A DNA stretch of 64,000 nucleotides from CAWUJT01 sp963922715 (lineage in GTDB: Bacteria > Pseudomonadota > Alphaproteobacteria > Rhodobacterales > Rhodobacteraceae). Location of the stretch: the NCBI GenBank assembly GCA_963922715.1, contig CAWUJT010000002.1, forward strand, positions 1 through 64,000. The letters are read 5' to 3'. The notes under the pieces are model-generated. The model did no database searches. It was not told where the DNA came from and saw only the letters and a list, made by a program, of their open reading frames with translations. Positions 26,183 to 34,273 of this stretch are shown here, in pieces. The translations under genes and the position numbers were made by a program. Position 1 is the stretch's first letter; each line of letters opens with the position of its first letter.

Positions 26183-26848
26183 ATGAGTTTTGCGCACAAC
26201 ATGATAAAAGCATGTTTTGTCGTTTTATTGGTGCTCGTCTCACCATTTGAAACGGCAAATGCCCAACAAATCGGTGATGTTGGCCAAGATCCCCAAGGAA
26301 ATGTCTACACATGGGGATATGATGAAAATGGCAACCGTGCTTGGATACCTGGGCGCGTTGCGAACGCAACAACCACCCGGACAGTAACAGCCCAGCGCTA
26401 TATCCCCACAATCTGGATCGATCCAGATGGGTGTGAGCATTGGGTAATGGACGACGGCGCAGAAGGCTTCATGACGCCGCATCTCACACGAGATGGTCTT
26501 CCAGTATGCAATCGTTCAAGCATCTGTGGCGTTATGCAGGCAGACCAGTTCTTTTCGACAGGCAGTTCAAAAATATCCCCACAGGGTCAACAGACGTTGC
26601 GAGATTTTTTTGCCAGAAGAGCCGCAAAAGGGTATGGCATTTATGGTCACACTGATAGTCGCGGGTCTGACGAAGCAAACCTTCGTTTAAGCATCAATCG
26701 TGCCAATGCCGTGGCACAGATTGCGCAAACATCCGGGGTGCGTATTTTTGCCGTTCAAGGGTATGGTGAGCGTAAGCCCCGTGTTCCAAACAACACGGCA
26801 GCAAATATGGCACAAAACCGACGTGTCGAAATTACTTGCTTCAATTAA
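26183..26848 (+). CDS. OmpA-like outer-envelope protein with a Cys/Trp motif domain
   Basis: A 221-residue exported protein. It has a signal peptide (about residues 1-27, ending ANA), a middle segment with W78-x-DP-x-GC84-x-HW87 then DDG-x-EG and DG-x-PVC109, and a C-terminal OmpA/Pal peptidoglycan-binding domain (about 120-220) with GHTDSRGSDEANLRLS and RRVEI. The middle motif recurs in the next gene. The two cysteines probably form a disulfide in the periplasm. The 169 bases upstream are A+T-rich and hold no other gene. Confidence 0.8.
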   Translation: MSFAHNMIKACFVVLLVLVSPFETANAQQIGDVGQDPQGNVYTWGYDENGNRAWIPGRVANATTTRTVTAQRYIPTIWIDPDGCEHWVMDDGAEGFMTPHLTRDGLPVCNRSSICGVMQADQFFSTGSSKISPQGQQTLRDFFARRAAKGYGIYGHTDSRGSDEANLRLSINRANAVAQIAQTSGVRIFAVQGYGERKPRVPNNTAANMAQNRRVEITCFN

Positions 26849-26859
26849 GCTAAAGAAAG

Positions 26860-27180
26860 ATGAGAATTATGACCCATAAATTTCAAACACTTTTTGTCTT
26901 AATCATAGCAACGAATGCGATGAGCGCATGTTCTCAAAGCCCACCAGAAGACAAGACTGCTGACAGGGGTATCATCGGTTCGAATTCACTTCAAGAAATG
27001 CAGGCAGGTATTTGGACAGATCCACGTGGTTGTGACCATTGGCTGATTGATGACGGGCTTGAAGGATACCTATCTGCGCGTATTGGACCCGATGGTAAAC
27101 CTGTCTGTTCTGGTTCAATTCCACCAGAATACCTTGGACCAGGGGCGCAAGATACAGCAGATGTTGTTGACCCTCGTTAA
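26860..27180 (+). CDS. Small lipoprotein sharing the OmpA neighbour's Cys/Trp motif
   Basis: A 106-residue protein with a hydrophobic N-terminus and a lipobox-like AMSAC, so Cys24 is the likely lipidation site. The mature part carries W52-TDPRG-C58-DHW, then DDGLEG and DGKPVC83, matching the middle domain of the preceding OmpA-like protein position for position. It lacks the OmpA domain. It starts 11 bases after that gene and is surely co-transcribed. A second ATG nine bases in could also be the start. No family recognised. Confidence 0.7.
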   Translation: MRIMTHKFQTLFVLIIATNAMSACSQSPPEDKTADRGIIGSNSLQEMQAGIWTDPRGCDHWLIDDGLEGYLSARIGPDGKPVCSGSIPPEYLGPGAQDTADVVDPR

Positions 27181-27275
27181 TATTTGAACGGCGATAATGC
27201 TTTTTTATCTTACATTTCAGTCAACTGGTAAGGATAACTGGTATTAAAGCGATATTATCCCCAGAAACAAATACT

Positions 27276-28265
27276 GTGGTTGGTGACAAATCACCTCAAC
27301 CCACGCTGCATGTCGAATTTCTTGACAATAGATTGCTTATCGAGCTTTGCGGACCTTTTGACTCAAACATTTCTCAAATTGAAAGCCTCTTAGGCGTTCA
27401 AATCTCACGTCGCGGCAATAGTCTTGAACTTCACGGTGAGGCTGCTGAAGAAGCTGAAAACTTACTTGTGAGCCTTTACAAACGGTTAGAGCAAGGCAAA
27501 AATGTGGATGATCAAGACATCATGGCCATGATCCGTATGCAGCGCTCAGCAGAAGGGACGGGAACCCGTGATGGAGATCAAATTGAGATGTTCGGCGCGC
27601 AGGAATTTGAGATACGGACACGCAAAAAAACGGTCGAACCTAGAACCATTGCCCAAAAATCCTATGCTCAAGCTTTGCTGAAAAATGAATTAACCTTTGG
27701 GATCGGTCCCGCTGGGACGGGTAAGACATATATCGCCGTGGCGATGGCGGTGAACAAATTCATCACAGGTGAGATCGACAGGATTATTCTTAGCCGTCCG
27801 GCTGTCGAAGCGGGGGAGCGTCTTGGGTTTTTACCTGGAGATATGAAAGATAAAGTCGATCCCTACATGCAGCCGCTTTATGATGCGCTCCATGATTTTT
27901 TGCCAGGCAAACAGCTCGGTAAACTGATTGAGGAAAAGCGGATTGAAATCGCACCGTTGGCTTTCATGCGCGGGCGCACGCTGTCAAACGCTTTTGTCGT
28001 TCTGGATGAGGCGCAAAACGCCACCGCGATGCAGATGAAAATGTTTCTCACACGCTTGGGGCAGGGCGCGCGCATGGCCATCACAGGCGATCGCAGTCAG
28101 GTTGATCTTCCCAAAGGTGTGGTGAGCGGTTTGCGCGAAGCGGAACGTATACTCAAAGGCGTCAAAGGCATTCGTTTTGAATACTTTTCATCTTCCGATG
28201 TTGTGCGCCATCCGCTTGTTGCCAAAATCATCGATGCTTATGAAAAAGACACAACCGCTGATTGA
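27276..28265 (+). CDS. ybeZ: PhoH-like ATPase (YbeZ)
   Basis: A 329-residue cytoplasmic P-loop ATPase, a partner of the ribonuclease YbeY in RNA metabolism. Walker A is GPAGTGKT, Walker B is FVVLDEAQN, with the PhoH motif SRPAVEAGERLGFLPGD between them. The GTG at 27276 is the first standard start but has no Shine-Dalgarno sequence; an AAGGA lies at 27230, eight bases before an in-frame ATT (27243). The true start may therefore be earlier. It overlaps ybeY by 26 bases. Confidence 0.92.
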   Translation: MVGDKSPQPTLHVEFLDNRLLIELCGPFDSNISQIESLLGVQISRRGNSLELHGEAAEEAENLLVSLYKRLEQGKNVDDQDIMAMIRMQRSAEGTGTRDGDQIEMFGAQEFEIRTRKKTVEPRTIAQKSYAQALLKNELTFGIGPAGTGKTYIAVAMAVNKFITGEIDRIILSRPAVEAGERLGFLPGDMKDKVDPYMQPLYDALHDFLPGKQLGKLIEEKRIEIAPLAFMRGRTLSNAFVVLDEAQNATAMQMKMFLTRLGQGARMAITGDRSQVDLPKGVVSGLREAERILKGVKGIRFEYFSSSDVVRHPLVAKIIDAYEKDTTAD

Positions 28266-28737
28266 AGTGCAGCTTTCAGACACGCGTTGGAAGGGGCTGG
28301 AGCTGTGGGCTTATCAGGCGACAAGGGCCCTACAGGAAGAATTAAAGCTGCCCGATGCGTTAGAAGTCAGTTTGCTTGGAACCGATGATGCGGAAATCAG
28401 GCGTTTGAACGGTCAATTTCGTGGAAAATCTGAAGCGACCAATGTCTTGAGTTGGCCAACCGTTGACCGCAAACCAGATCATTTGGGCTTTTTGCCTAAT
28501 CTTGACATCACGTCATACGAACTTGGGGATATCGCACTGTCGTACGATACCTGCCTCCGGGAAGCCGAGACAGACGGGAAATCGCTGGAGGCGCATGTCC
28601 TTCATCTTTTGGTCCATGGTCTATTACATTTGCTCGGGTTTGATCATGAAAGTGATAAAGACGCTCAGATTATGGAAAATATTGAAGTAAAGGTACTTGC
28701 CAGACTTGGTGTGGCAAATCCATATATTAGGAATTAA
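28240..28737 (+). CDS. ybeY: Endoribonuclease YbeY (rRNA maturation)
   Basis: A 165-residue single-strand endoribonuclease involved in 16S rRNA 3' maturation and ribosome quality control. The zinc site is the H-x3-H-x5-H motif in HGLLHLLGFDH, and FRGKSEATNVLSW and ELGDIALS are family marks. The ATG lies inside the end of the PhoH gene (26-base overlap), a common arrangement for this pair; earlier in-frame starts add residues unlike YbeY. Confidence 0.94.
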   Translation: MKKTQPLIEVQLSDTRWKGLELWAYQATRALQEELKLPDALEVSLLGTDDAEIRRLNGQFRGKSEATNVLSWPTVDRKPDHLGFLPNLDITSYELGDIALSYDTCLREAETDGKSLEAHVLHLLVHGLLHLLGFDHESDKDAQIMENIEVKVLARLGVANPYIRN

Positions 28738-28785
28738 TATCAGTGGATATGCAGGTCGCAAAAGCGAAGGTCTGCTTAAGAAAAG

Positions 28786-29673
28786 ATGACACAAATCAAC
28801 AATAACGTGCCTACAGAACAAAAGTCGGATGTTGGCTATACAACAGACGAACCCGGCATGAGGCGCCAAAGCCTTTTTGCGCGATTGTTCACCAAGCAAC
28901 CCGCAGACAAACAAAAGTCGGCACACACCATGCCAGACATAAAAAGCACGCAAACCGTGGGTCTTTCAAATCTGCGCCGCCTGCGCCTTGATGACGTTGC
29001 CCTGCCACGGGCTGAAATCGTTGGTGTGCCTGTGGACATAGACCTCAGCGATCTTGTGGATGTATTTCGCGACAGTGGATTAACACGACTACCCGTTTAC
29101 GACACGACCCTCGATCAGCCCTTGGGCATGGCGCATCTGAAAGATATCGCGCTGAAAGTCGGATTTAATGGTAGCGTGCAAAACTTTGATTTGAACCCAT
29201 TGCTTAGACCTTTGATTTATGCACCACCGTCCATGCCCATCGGTGTTTTGTTGCAGAAGATGCAAACGCAACGCATCCATATGGCTTTGATGATTGACGA
29301 ATATGGCGGTGTTGACGGCCTAGTGACGATTGAAGATCTCATAGAACAGGTGATTGGTGAGATTGCCGATGAACACGATGAAGCGGAAGATAAGCTGTGG
29401 CGGGAAGAAAAACCGGGCTGTTTTATCGCACTTGCGCGCGCGCCGCTGGAAGAATTTGAAGCAGAGGCGGGTCTGCATCTGTCCGATGCCTTAGAGGATG
29501 AAGAGATCGATACCCTCGGGGGGCTTGTTTTTGTGTTGACCGGGCGGGTGCCGGTGCGCGGGGAGATGGTGCCCCATCCCTCTGGCGTTGAGTTTGAGGT
29601 TTTGGACGCCGATCCCAGACGCATTAAGCGCCTGCGGGTGCGCGTTCCAGATGTGGCAGGCCCCGCTGAATGA
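28786..29673 (+). CDS. corC: CBS-domain protein, CorC/hemolysin C family
   Basis: A 295-residue soluble protein with two CBS domains (about residues 75-200) and a C-terminal CorC_HlyC domain (about 210-293). MIDEYGGVDGLVTIEDLIEQVIGEI is the family signature. It lacks the N-terminal DUF21 membrane domain of the larger relatives. Associated with Mg2+/Co2+ efflux, though its exact role is unsettled. It overlaps lnt by four bases. Confidence 0.9.
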   Translation: MTQINNNVPTEQKSDVGYTTDEPGMRRQSLFARLFTKQPADKQKSAHTMPDIKSTQTVGLSNLRRLRLDDVALPRAEIVGVPVDIDLSDLVDVFRDSGLTRLPVYDTTLDQPLGMAHLKDIALKVGFNGSVQNFDLNPLLRPLIYAPPSMPIGVLLQKMQTQRIHMALMIDEYGGVDGLVTIEDLIEQVIGEIADEHDEAEDKLWREEKPGCFIALARAPLEEFEAEAGLHLSDALEDEEIDTLGGLVFVLTGRVPVRGEMVPHPSGVEFEVLDADPRRIKRLRVRVPDVAGPAE

Positions 29674-31139
29674 ACTTACCCAAAAGCCGACCTTGGCACT
29701 ATCTGACAGTAACGGTTTTGGCGGGGGCTTTGGCCGCATTGGGACAAGCGCCATGGGGTTTGTGGTACGTGGCACTTCCAGCTTTTGCCCTGGGATTTCA
29801 TTTGATCTTAACAGCTCCACGAGCGGGACGGGCGGGATGGTTTTTTGGATTTGGACATTTTGCCGTGGCGCTCCACTGGATTGTGGAGCCGTTCTTTGTA
29901 CAAATTGATCAGACGGGATGGATGGCGCCTTTCGCGCTGGTTTTTTTGGCGGGCGGTCTCGCACTTTTTTGGGCTGTTGCAGCATGGGGTGCGGGTTATC
30001 TTGGGCCAAGAAATCCCCTTGTCTTGGCGGTCAGCCTAGCCGTTATGGAGTATATTCGCGGGCATATTTTCACCGGTTTTCCCTGGGCCGAACCCGGCCA
30101 CATTTTGATCATGACCCCGGTTTTGCCCTTGGCTTCTATTGTGGGTCCGTTCGGGTTCACGGTGCTTATATTATGTCTTGCAGCAGGCTTAGCGTATCAG
30201 AAATTTTGGAGCCAGATCACAAGCGCAGCTGCCATTGGGGCGCTGTTTTTTCTAGGGGCTGTCGGCTTCCCAGATCCGCCTCAGGCAGATGTACAAAACC
30301 CGGTGGTCCGTCTGGTCCAGCCCAATGCCCCGCAACACTTGAAGTGGCGTCCGGACAAGATGCCGATGTTCTTTAGCCGCGCGCTGCGGGCCAGTGCGGC
30401 CCCAAGCGCAGAGGGGGTAGACTTGATCCTCTGGCCAGAGACATCTTTGCCAGCCTATCTCGAAGACTCAGAGAGAGTGCGCGCCCGTGTGGCTGAAGCC
30501 GCCGGCGGTGTTCCTGTCTTGGTCGGGGCGCTGGGCTATGACACCGCACCGCGCAATACGGTGCTACATTTGGATGCCAGCGGAGAGATCGTCGACATTT
30601 ATTACAAACACCACCTGGTTCCGTTCGGAGAGTATCTGCCGTTTTCCACTTTTTTTCAGACGCTTGGTATCCGTGCGCTGGCTGCTTCTGTGGTGGGGGA
30701 TTTCAAGCCAGGTCCAGGGCCCGCCCTCATGGATGTTCCGGGCATTGGAGCCGTGTTTCCGATGATTTGTTACGAGGCCATTTTCCCAAGATATTTCCGT
30801 CAGGTCGAACGGCCGCGGGTTCTGGTTCACCTGACAAACGATGCTTGGTTCGGCACTTTCGCAGGCCCGCAGCAACATTTGGCTTTGGCCCAGTTGCGCG
30901 CAGCCGAAAGCGGCATTCCTGTTATTCGCGCTGCCAATACAGGCATATCAGCCGTTATTGATGCACGCGGGGCGATCATTGATCAGTTGCCCTTGAACAC
31001 AGCCGGTCCTTTGGATGTGCGGCTTCCAGATGTGTTACCTGAAACATTTTATGTGCGGTTTGGCGATTGGCCCGCATTGGTGTTTGTGATTGGTCTTGGG
31101 CTGGGATTAATTTTACATCGGCGTCATATTTTTAATTGA
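29670..31139 (+). CDS. lnt: Apolipoprotein N-acyltransferase
   Basis: A 489-residue inner-membrane enzyme that adds the third acyl chain to lipoproteins. About six N-terminal membrane helices are followed by a periplasmic nitrilase domain. The catalytic triad is visible: Glu in WPETSLPAYL, Lys in YYKHHLVPFGEYLP, Cys in MICYEAIFP. The end returns to a membrane helix. The order corC-lnt is conserved in alphaproteobacteria. The lipoprotein encoded upstream would be a substrate. Confidence 0.95.
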   Translation: MNLPKSRPWHYLTVTVLAGALAALGQAPWGLWYVALPAFALGFHLILTAPRAGRAGWFFGFGHFAVALHWIVEPFFVQIDQTGWMAPFALVFLAGGLALFWAVAAWGAGYLGPRNPLVLAVSLAVMEYIRGHIFTGFPWAEPGHILIMTPVLPLASIVGPFGFTVLILCLAAGLAYQKFWSQITSAAAIGALFFLGAVGFPDPPQADVQNPVVRLVQPNAPQHLKWRPDKMPMFFSRALRASAAPSAEGVDLILWPETSLPAYLEDSERVRARVAEAAGGVPVLVGALGYDTAPRNTVLHLDASGEIVDIYYKHHLVPFGEYLPFSTFFQTLGIRALAASVVGDFKPGPGPALMDVPGIGAVFPMICYEAIFPRYFRQVERPRVLVHLTNDAWFGTFAGPQQHLALAQLRAAESGIPVIRAANTGISAVIDARGAIIDQLPLNTAGPLDVRLPDVLPETFYVRFGDWPALVFVIGLGLGLILHRRHIFN

Positions 31140-31174
31140 TTGTTATGCCATGACAGCGTATCGCTGGCTTTCAC

Positions 31175-31220
31175 GGCCACAACGGCTTCCTGGCGTGGCA
31201 TGTCTATAGATAACGGAGCA
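31175..31220 (+). promoter_or_regulatory. SAM/SAH riboswitch upstream of metK
   Basis: GGCCACAACGGCTTCCTGGCGTGGC (31175-31199) followed by GGAGCA (31215-31220) matches the compact SAM/SAH riboswitch known from Rhodobacterales metK leaders. GGCCAC pairs with GTGGC as the first helix, and GGAGCA can pair with GGCTTCC to form the pseudoknot. GGAG is also the ribosome site, seven bases before the metK ATG, so ligand binding would mask it and turn off translation when SAM is plentiful. Confidence 0.92.
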
Positions 31221-31225
31221 TCCCC

Positions 31226-32392
31226 ATGTCACGATCAAATTATGTCTTCACCTCGGAGTCTGTGTCTGAAGGACACCCCGATAAAGTCTGCGACCGCATT
31301 TCCGATGCCGTGCTCGATGCGTTTTTGACAGAAGAACCCGAGGCTCGTGTGGCCTGTGAAACCTTTGCGACCAGCGGTTTGGTGGTCATCGGCGGGGAGG
31401 TTGGCTTGACCGATCAAGAGCGGTTGAAGGATTTCATGGGCCGCATCGGACAGATCGCCCGTGACTGCATCAAAGACATCGGATATGAGCAAGACAAGTT
31501 TCATTGGAACACTTGTCATGTTCTCAACTTCCTACACGCTCAATCGGCCCATATCGCGCAAGGCGTGGATAAAGACGGTGCCGGTGATCAGGGCATCATG
31601 TTCGGGTATGCCGTAGATGAAACGCCTGAGCTTATGCCGGCCCCAATCCAATACGCCCATGCAATTTTGCGTCGGTTGGCGCAGGTGCGCAAAGACGGCA
31701 CAGAACCCACGCTGGGACCAGATGCCAAAAGCCAGCTAACTGTCGAATATCAGGACGGCAAGCCCATAGGTGTGCGATCCATCGTGCTGTCTACCCAGCA
31801 TCTGGATGAGAGCATGACATCGCAAGATGTGCGCGCCGTTGTCGAGCCGTATATCCGCGAAGTTTTGCCACAGGCGTGGATTTCAGAGGCCACAGAATGG
31901 TGGATCAATCCTACGGGCAAGTTTGTAATCGGTGGCCCGGATGGCGATGCGGGGCTGACGGGGCGTAAGATTATCGTAGATACCTATGGCGGCGCTGCCC
32001 CCCATGGGGGCGGCGCGTTTTCCGGCAAAGATCCGACAAAAGTCGATCGATCCGCAGCTTATGCCGCGCGGTATCTTGCGAAAAACGTTGTCGCCGCCGG
32101 CCTTGCGCGGCGTTGTACGATTCAGCTGAGCTATGCGATTGGCATTGCTAAACCTTTGTCTATTTATGCAGAGACCTACGGGACAGGTTTGGTGCCAGAA
32201 GCACAGATCGAGCAAGTGTTAGGGCACGTCATGGATCTCACACCACGGGGCATACGTACCCACCTCGGCCTGAATAAACCCATTTTTGAACGGACGGCTG
32301 CCTATGGACATTTTGGCCGTGCGCCTGATGCCGACGGTGGCTTCAGTTGGGAACGGGTTGATCTTGCCGAAACGCTCAAGCGTGCCGTCTGA
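31226..32392 (+). CDS. metK: S-adenosylmethionine synthetase
   Basis: A 388-residue enzyme that makes SAM from methionine and ATP. Motifs are SEGHPDKVCDRISDAVLD, GAGDQGIMFGYA and the P-loop-like GGGAFSGKDPTKVDRS. It supplies the SAM used by MiaB and the methyltransferases in this window and is controlled by the riboswitch in its leader. The hydrolase gene follows after two bases. Confidence 0.97.
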   Translation: MSRSNYVFTSESVSEGHPDKVCDRISDAVLDAFLTEEPEARVACETFATSGLVVIGGEVGLTDQERLKDFMGRIGQIARDCIKDIGYEQDKFHWNTCHVLNFLHAQSAHIAQGVDKDGAGDQGIMFGYAVDETPELMPAPIQYAHAILRRLAQVRKDGTEPTLGPDAKSQLTVEYQDGKPIGVRSIVLSTQHLDESMTSQDVRAVVEPYIREVLPQAWISEATEWWINPTGKFVIGGPDGDAGLTGRKIIVDTYGGAAPHGGGAFSGKDPTKVDRSAAYAARYLAKNVVAAGLARRCTIQLSYAIGIAKPLSIYAETYGTGLVPEAQIEQVLGHVMDLTPRGIRTHLGLNKPIFERTAAYGHFGRAPDADGGFSWERVDLAETLKRAV

Positions 32393-32394
32393 AC

Positions 32395-33159
32395 GTGCTG
32401 CTGAACGTCGTCTCTTACCCATCGGCGGGAAGCGCCACGCCTCTGCTTATAGCCCATGGGCTTTTTGGTTCGGCACGCAATTGGCAGACTATTGCTTCTC
32501 GGTTAAGTGAAGCAGGCCCCGTCTACGTTGTGGATATGCGCAATCATGGCCACAGCCCGTTTTTGCCAAGCCATAGCTATGAGGATCTGGCCGCAGACCT
32601 TGCAGCGGTTATCTCAGAAGTCATTGGTGAAAGAGCAGACGTTTTAGGCCATTCTATGGGCGGAAAGGCCGCCATGGTTTTGGCGCTGCGTCACCCCGAT
32701 TTGGTCCGGCGGTTGGTTGTGGCGGATATCGCGCCGGTTGTTTACGATGACTCACAACGGCATTTCATCACAGCAATGCGTGCAGTGAACCTTGGTAACA
32801 TTCGTCGGCGGCCAGAGGCGTTTCAGCAACTTTTCCCCCATGTTCAGGATGAAACTATCACAGCCTTTCTGCTGCAATCCCTCGATTTGAAAAGTCGGTC
32901 TTGGCGGCTGAATTTAGATGTCTTGGAGCAAGAAATGGGAAAAATCTTGGGGTTTCCGGAGATGAAAACCTGTTTTGAAGGACCATCGTTATTTTTAACA
33001 GGTGAGAAGTCCGACTATGTGGTACGTGACCACCGCCCGAAAATCAAAACTCTGTTTGCGGCTGCACGCTTCGCCAAAATCCCGGGCGCTGGTCATTGGC
33101 TTCACTCTGAGGCGCCTGATCGGTTTCATTCTGTTGTGAGAGTATTCCTTGGAATATAG
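32395..33159 (+). CDS. Alpha/beta hydrolase (YbfF-like esterase)
   Basis: A 254-residue hydrolase. The oxyanion region is AHGLFGSARNW, the nucleophile elbow GHSMGGKAAMVLAL, and the catalytic His is in GAGHWLHSEAP. It resembles the YbfF/ABHD11 esterases, with unknown natural substrate. It begins with GTG two bases after the metK stop, so expression may be coupled to metK. Its 3' end is overlapped by a possible small antisense gene. Confidence 0.85.
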   Translation: MLLNVVSYPSAGSATPLLIAHGLFGSARNWQTIASRLSEAGPVYVVDMRNHGHSPFLPSHSYEDLAADLAAVISEVIGERADVLGHSMGGKAAMVLALRHPDLVRRLVVADIAPVVYDDSQRHFITAMRAVNLGNIRRRPEAFQQLFPHVQDETITAFLLQSLDLKSRSWRLNLDVLEQEMGKILGFPEMKTCFEGPSLFLTGEKSDYVVRDHRPKIKTLFAAARFAKIPGAGHWLHSEAPDRFHSVVRVFLGI

Positions 33160-33274
33160 GTTTCAGACTGTCATTTCTTACAATTTCCCCATGTTCATTC
33201 ACAGAAAATCGCAAGAAAAACAACACACATAGGATGCCGATCGATATCAGGATGTATTTATTAAACACCATCAA
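33044..33274 (-). CDS. Possible small membrane protein
   Basis: A 76-residue reading frame with one hydrophobic segment near the N-terminus (NKYILISIGILCVLFFLRF) and a polar tail. A good ribosome site (GGAG, six bases before the ATG) supports it. Its last 116 bases overlap the 3' end of the convergent hydrolase gene, where coding on the other strand is certain, so it could be chance. No family recognised. Confidence 0.35.
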   Translation of the reverse strand: MMVFNKYILISIGILCVLFFLRFSVNEHGEIVRNDSLKPIFQGILSQQNETDQAPQSEANDQRPGFWRSVQPQTEF

Positions 33275-33396
33275 TCTCCAGTATATTTATAGATTACATA
33301 TACCATTGTTTCCAAATTATAGAAAATGAAAACTTAAATAAATACGGATTCTAATTCATTCGACGTCGGACTTATCGTCGATATTACAACCGGAGA

Positions 33397-34122
33397 TCAT
33401 AGGTTTGAGCGCGCTTCATTGATTGCAAATTCGATATCTGTTTTATCCAAAAAACCTGGAAGCAGCACTCCGCCAATCACGTAGGAGGGTGTTCCCGTCA
33501 ATCCAAGCTTTTGCGCAAGTTTCAGGGATGTTTCGATATGATCTGTTACCAAATCAGACTCCATATCATTTTTTAATTTCTCTATATCCAGGCCGAGTTC
33601 TTTGGCCACGGAAAGCGCGATGTCCAGGTCAGTCCGACCAGGATTTGCCATCAAAGCGTTGTGCACCTCAGCATATTTGCCTTGGGCCTGTGCCGCCAGG
33701 GCCACCTGTGCCACTTCAACAGAGGCTGGTCCAAGAATGGGCCATTCCCTCAGAACCAATCGGATATTTTCATCTGCTTCGAGGGCGGCCAGAACTTCGG
33801 CTTTTGCCCGTTTACAATAGGGGCAGTTGTAATCGAAAAATTCAACAATGGTCACATCGCCTGTGGTATTGCCAAGAACCGGGGCATTTGCATCACTTTC
33901 TAATAACGCAAGGCTTTCTTCCAGAGCAGATTGAACAGCGGTCTGGTGTGCTGTCGCCTCCTGCTGACGCAGAATTTCCACCGCCTGCATGAGGATTTCA
34001 GGATTTTCAAGAATAGCTTCCAGGGCGAGTTCTTTGATCCGCGCATCGGATATGTCTTGGCTCAAGGCTGGTTGTACTGCCGAAAAAAACATGAATAAAA
34101 TCGCAACCAGACGGATAACCAT
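33397..34122 (-). CDS. DsbA-family periplasmic thiol oxidoreductase (Com1-like)
   Basis: A 241-residue exported thioredoxin-fold protein. It has a signal peptide (about residues 1-21), a helical N-terminal extension (DUF-like, 25-75), then FFDYNC100-PYC103 as the redox site and TGTPSYVIGG with the cis-Pro. This layout is that of the DsbA-like Com1/ScsC/BdbD group. It is divergent from the DsbD-like gene 151 bases away, suggesting that the two work as a disulfide pair in the periplasm. Confidence 0.88.
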   Translation of the reverse strand: MVIRLVAILFMFFSAVQPALSQDISDARIKELALEAILENPEILMQAVEILRQQEATAHQTAVQSALEESLALLESDANAPVLGNTTGDVTIVEFFDYNCPYCKRAKAEVLAALEADENIRLVLREWPILGPASVEVAQVALAAQAQGKYAEVHNALMANPGRTDLDIALSVAKELGLDIEKLKNDMESDLVTDHIETSLKLAQKLGLTGTPSYVIGGVLLPGFLDKTDIEFAINEARSNL

Positions 34123-34273
34123 GTCAAACTCCTAAAATCACTCTGCCAAGCAATTTAGCAGAAAGAATATCTAAAAGAAACGCGGTTTTGGTGTCTCCCT
34201 CACACCACAACGAAAACATATTTGTGATAGGGTAGACCTTGCCAAGCAAACCCACGAGCCTTTCATTAGCTTT

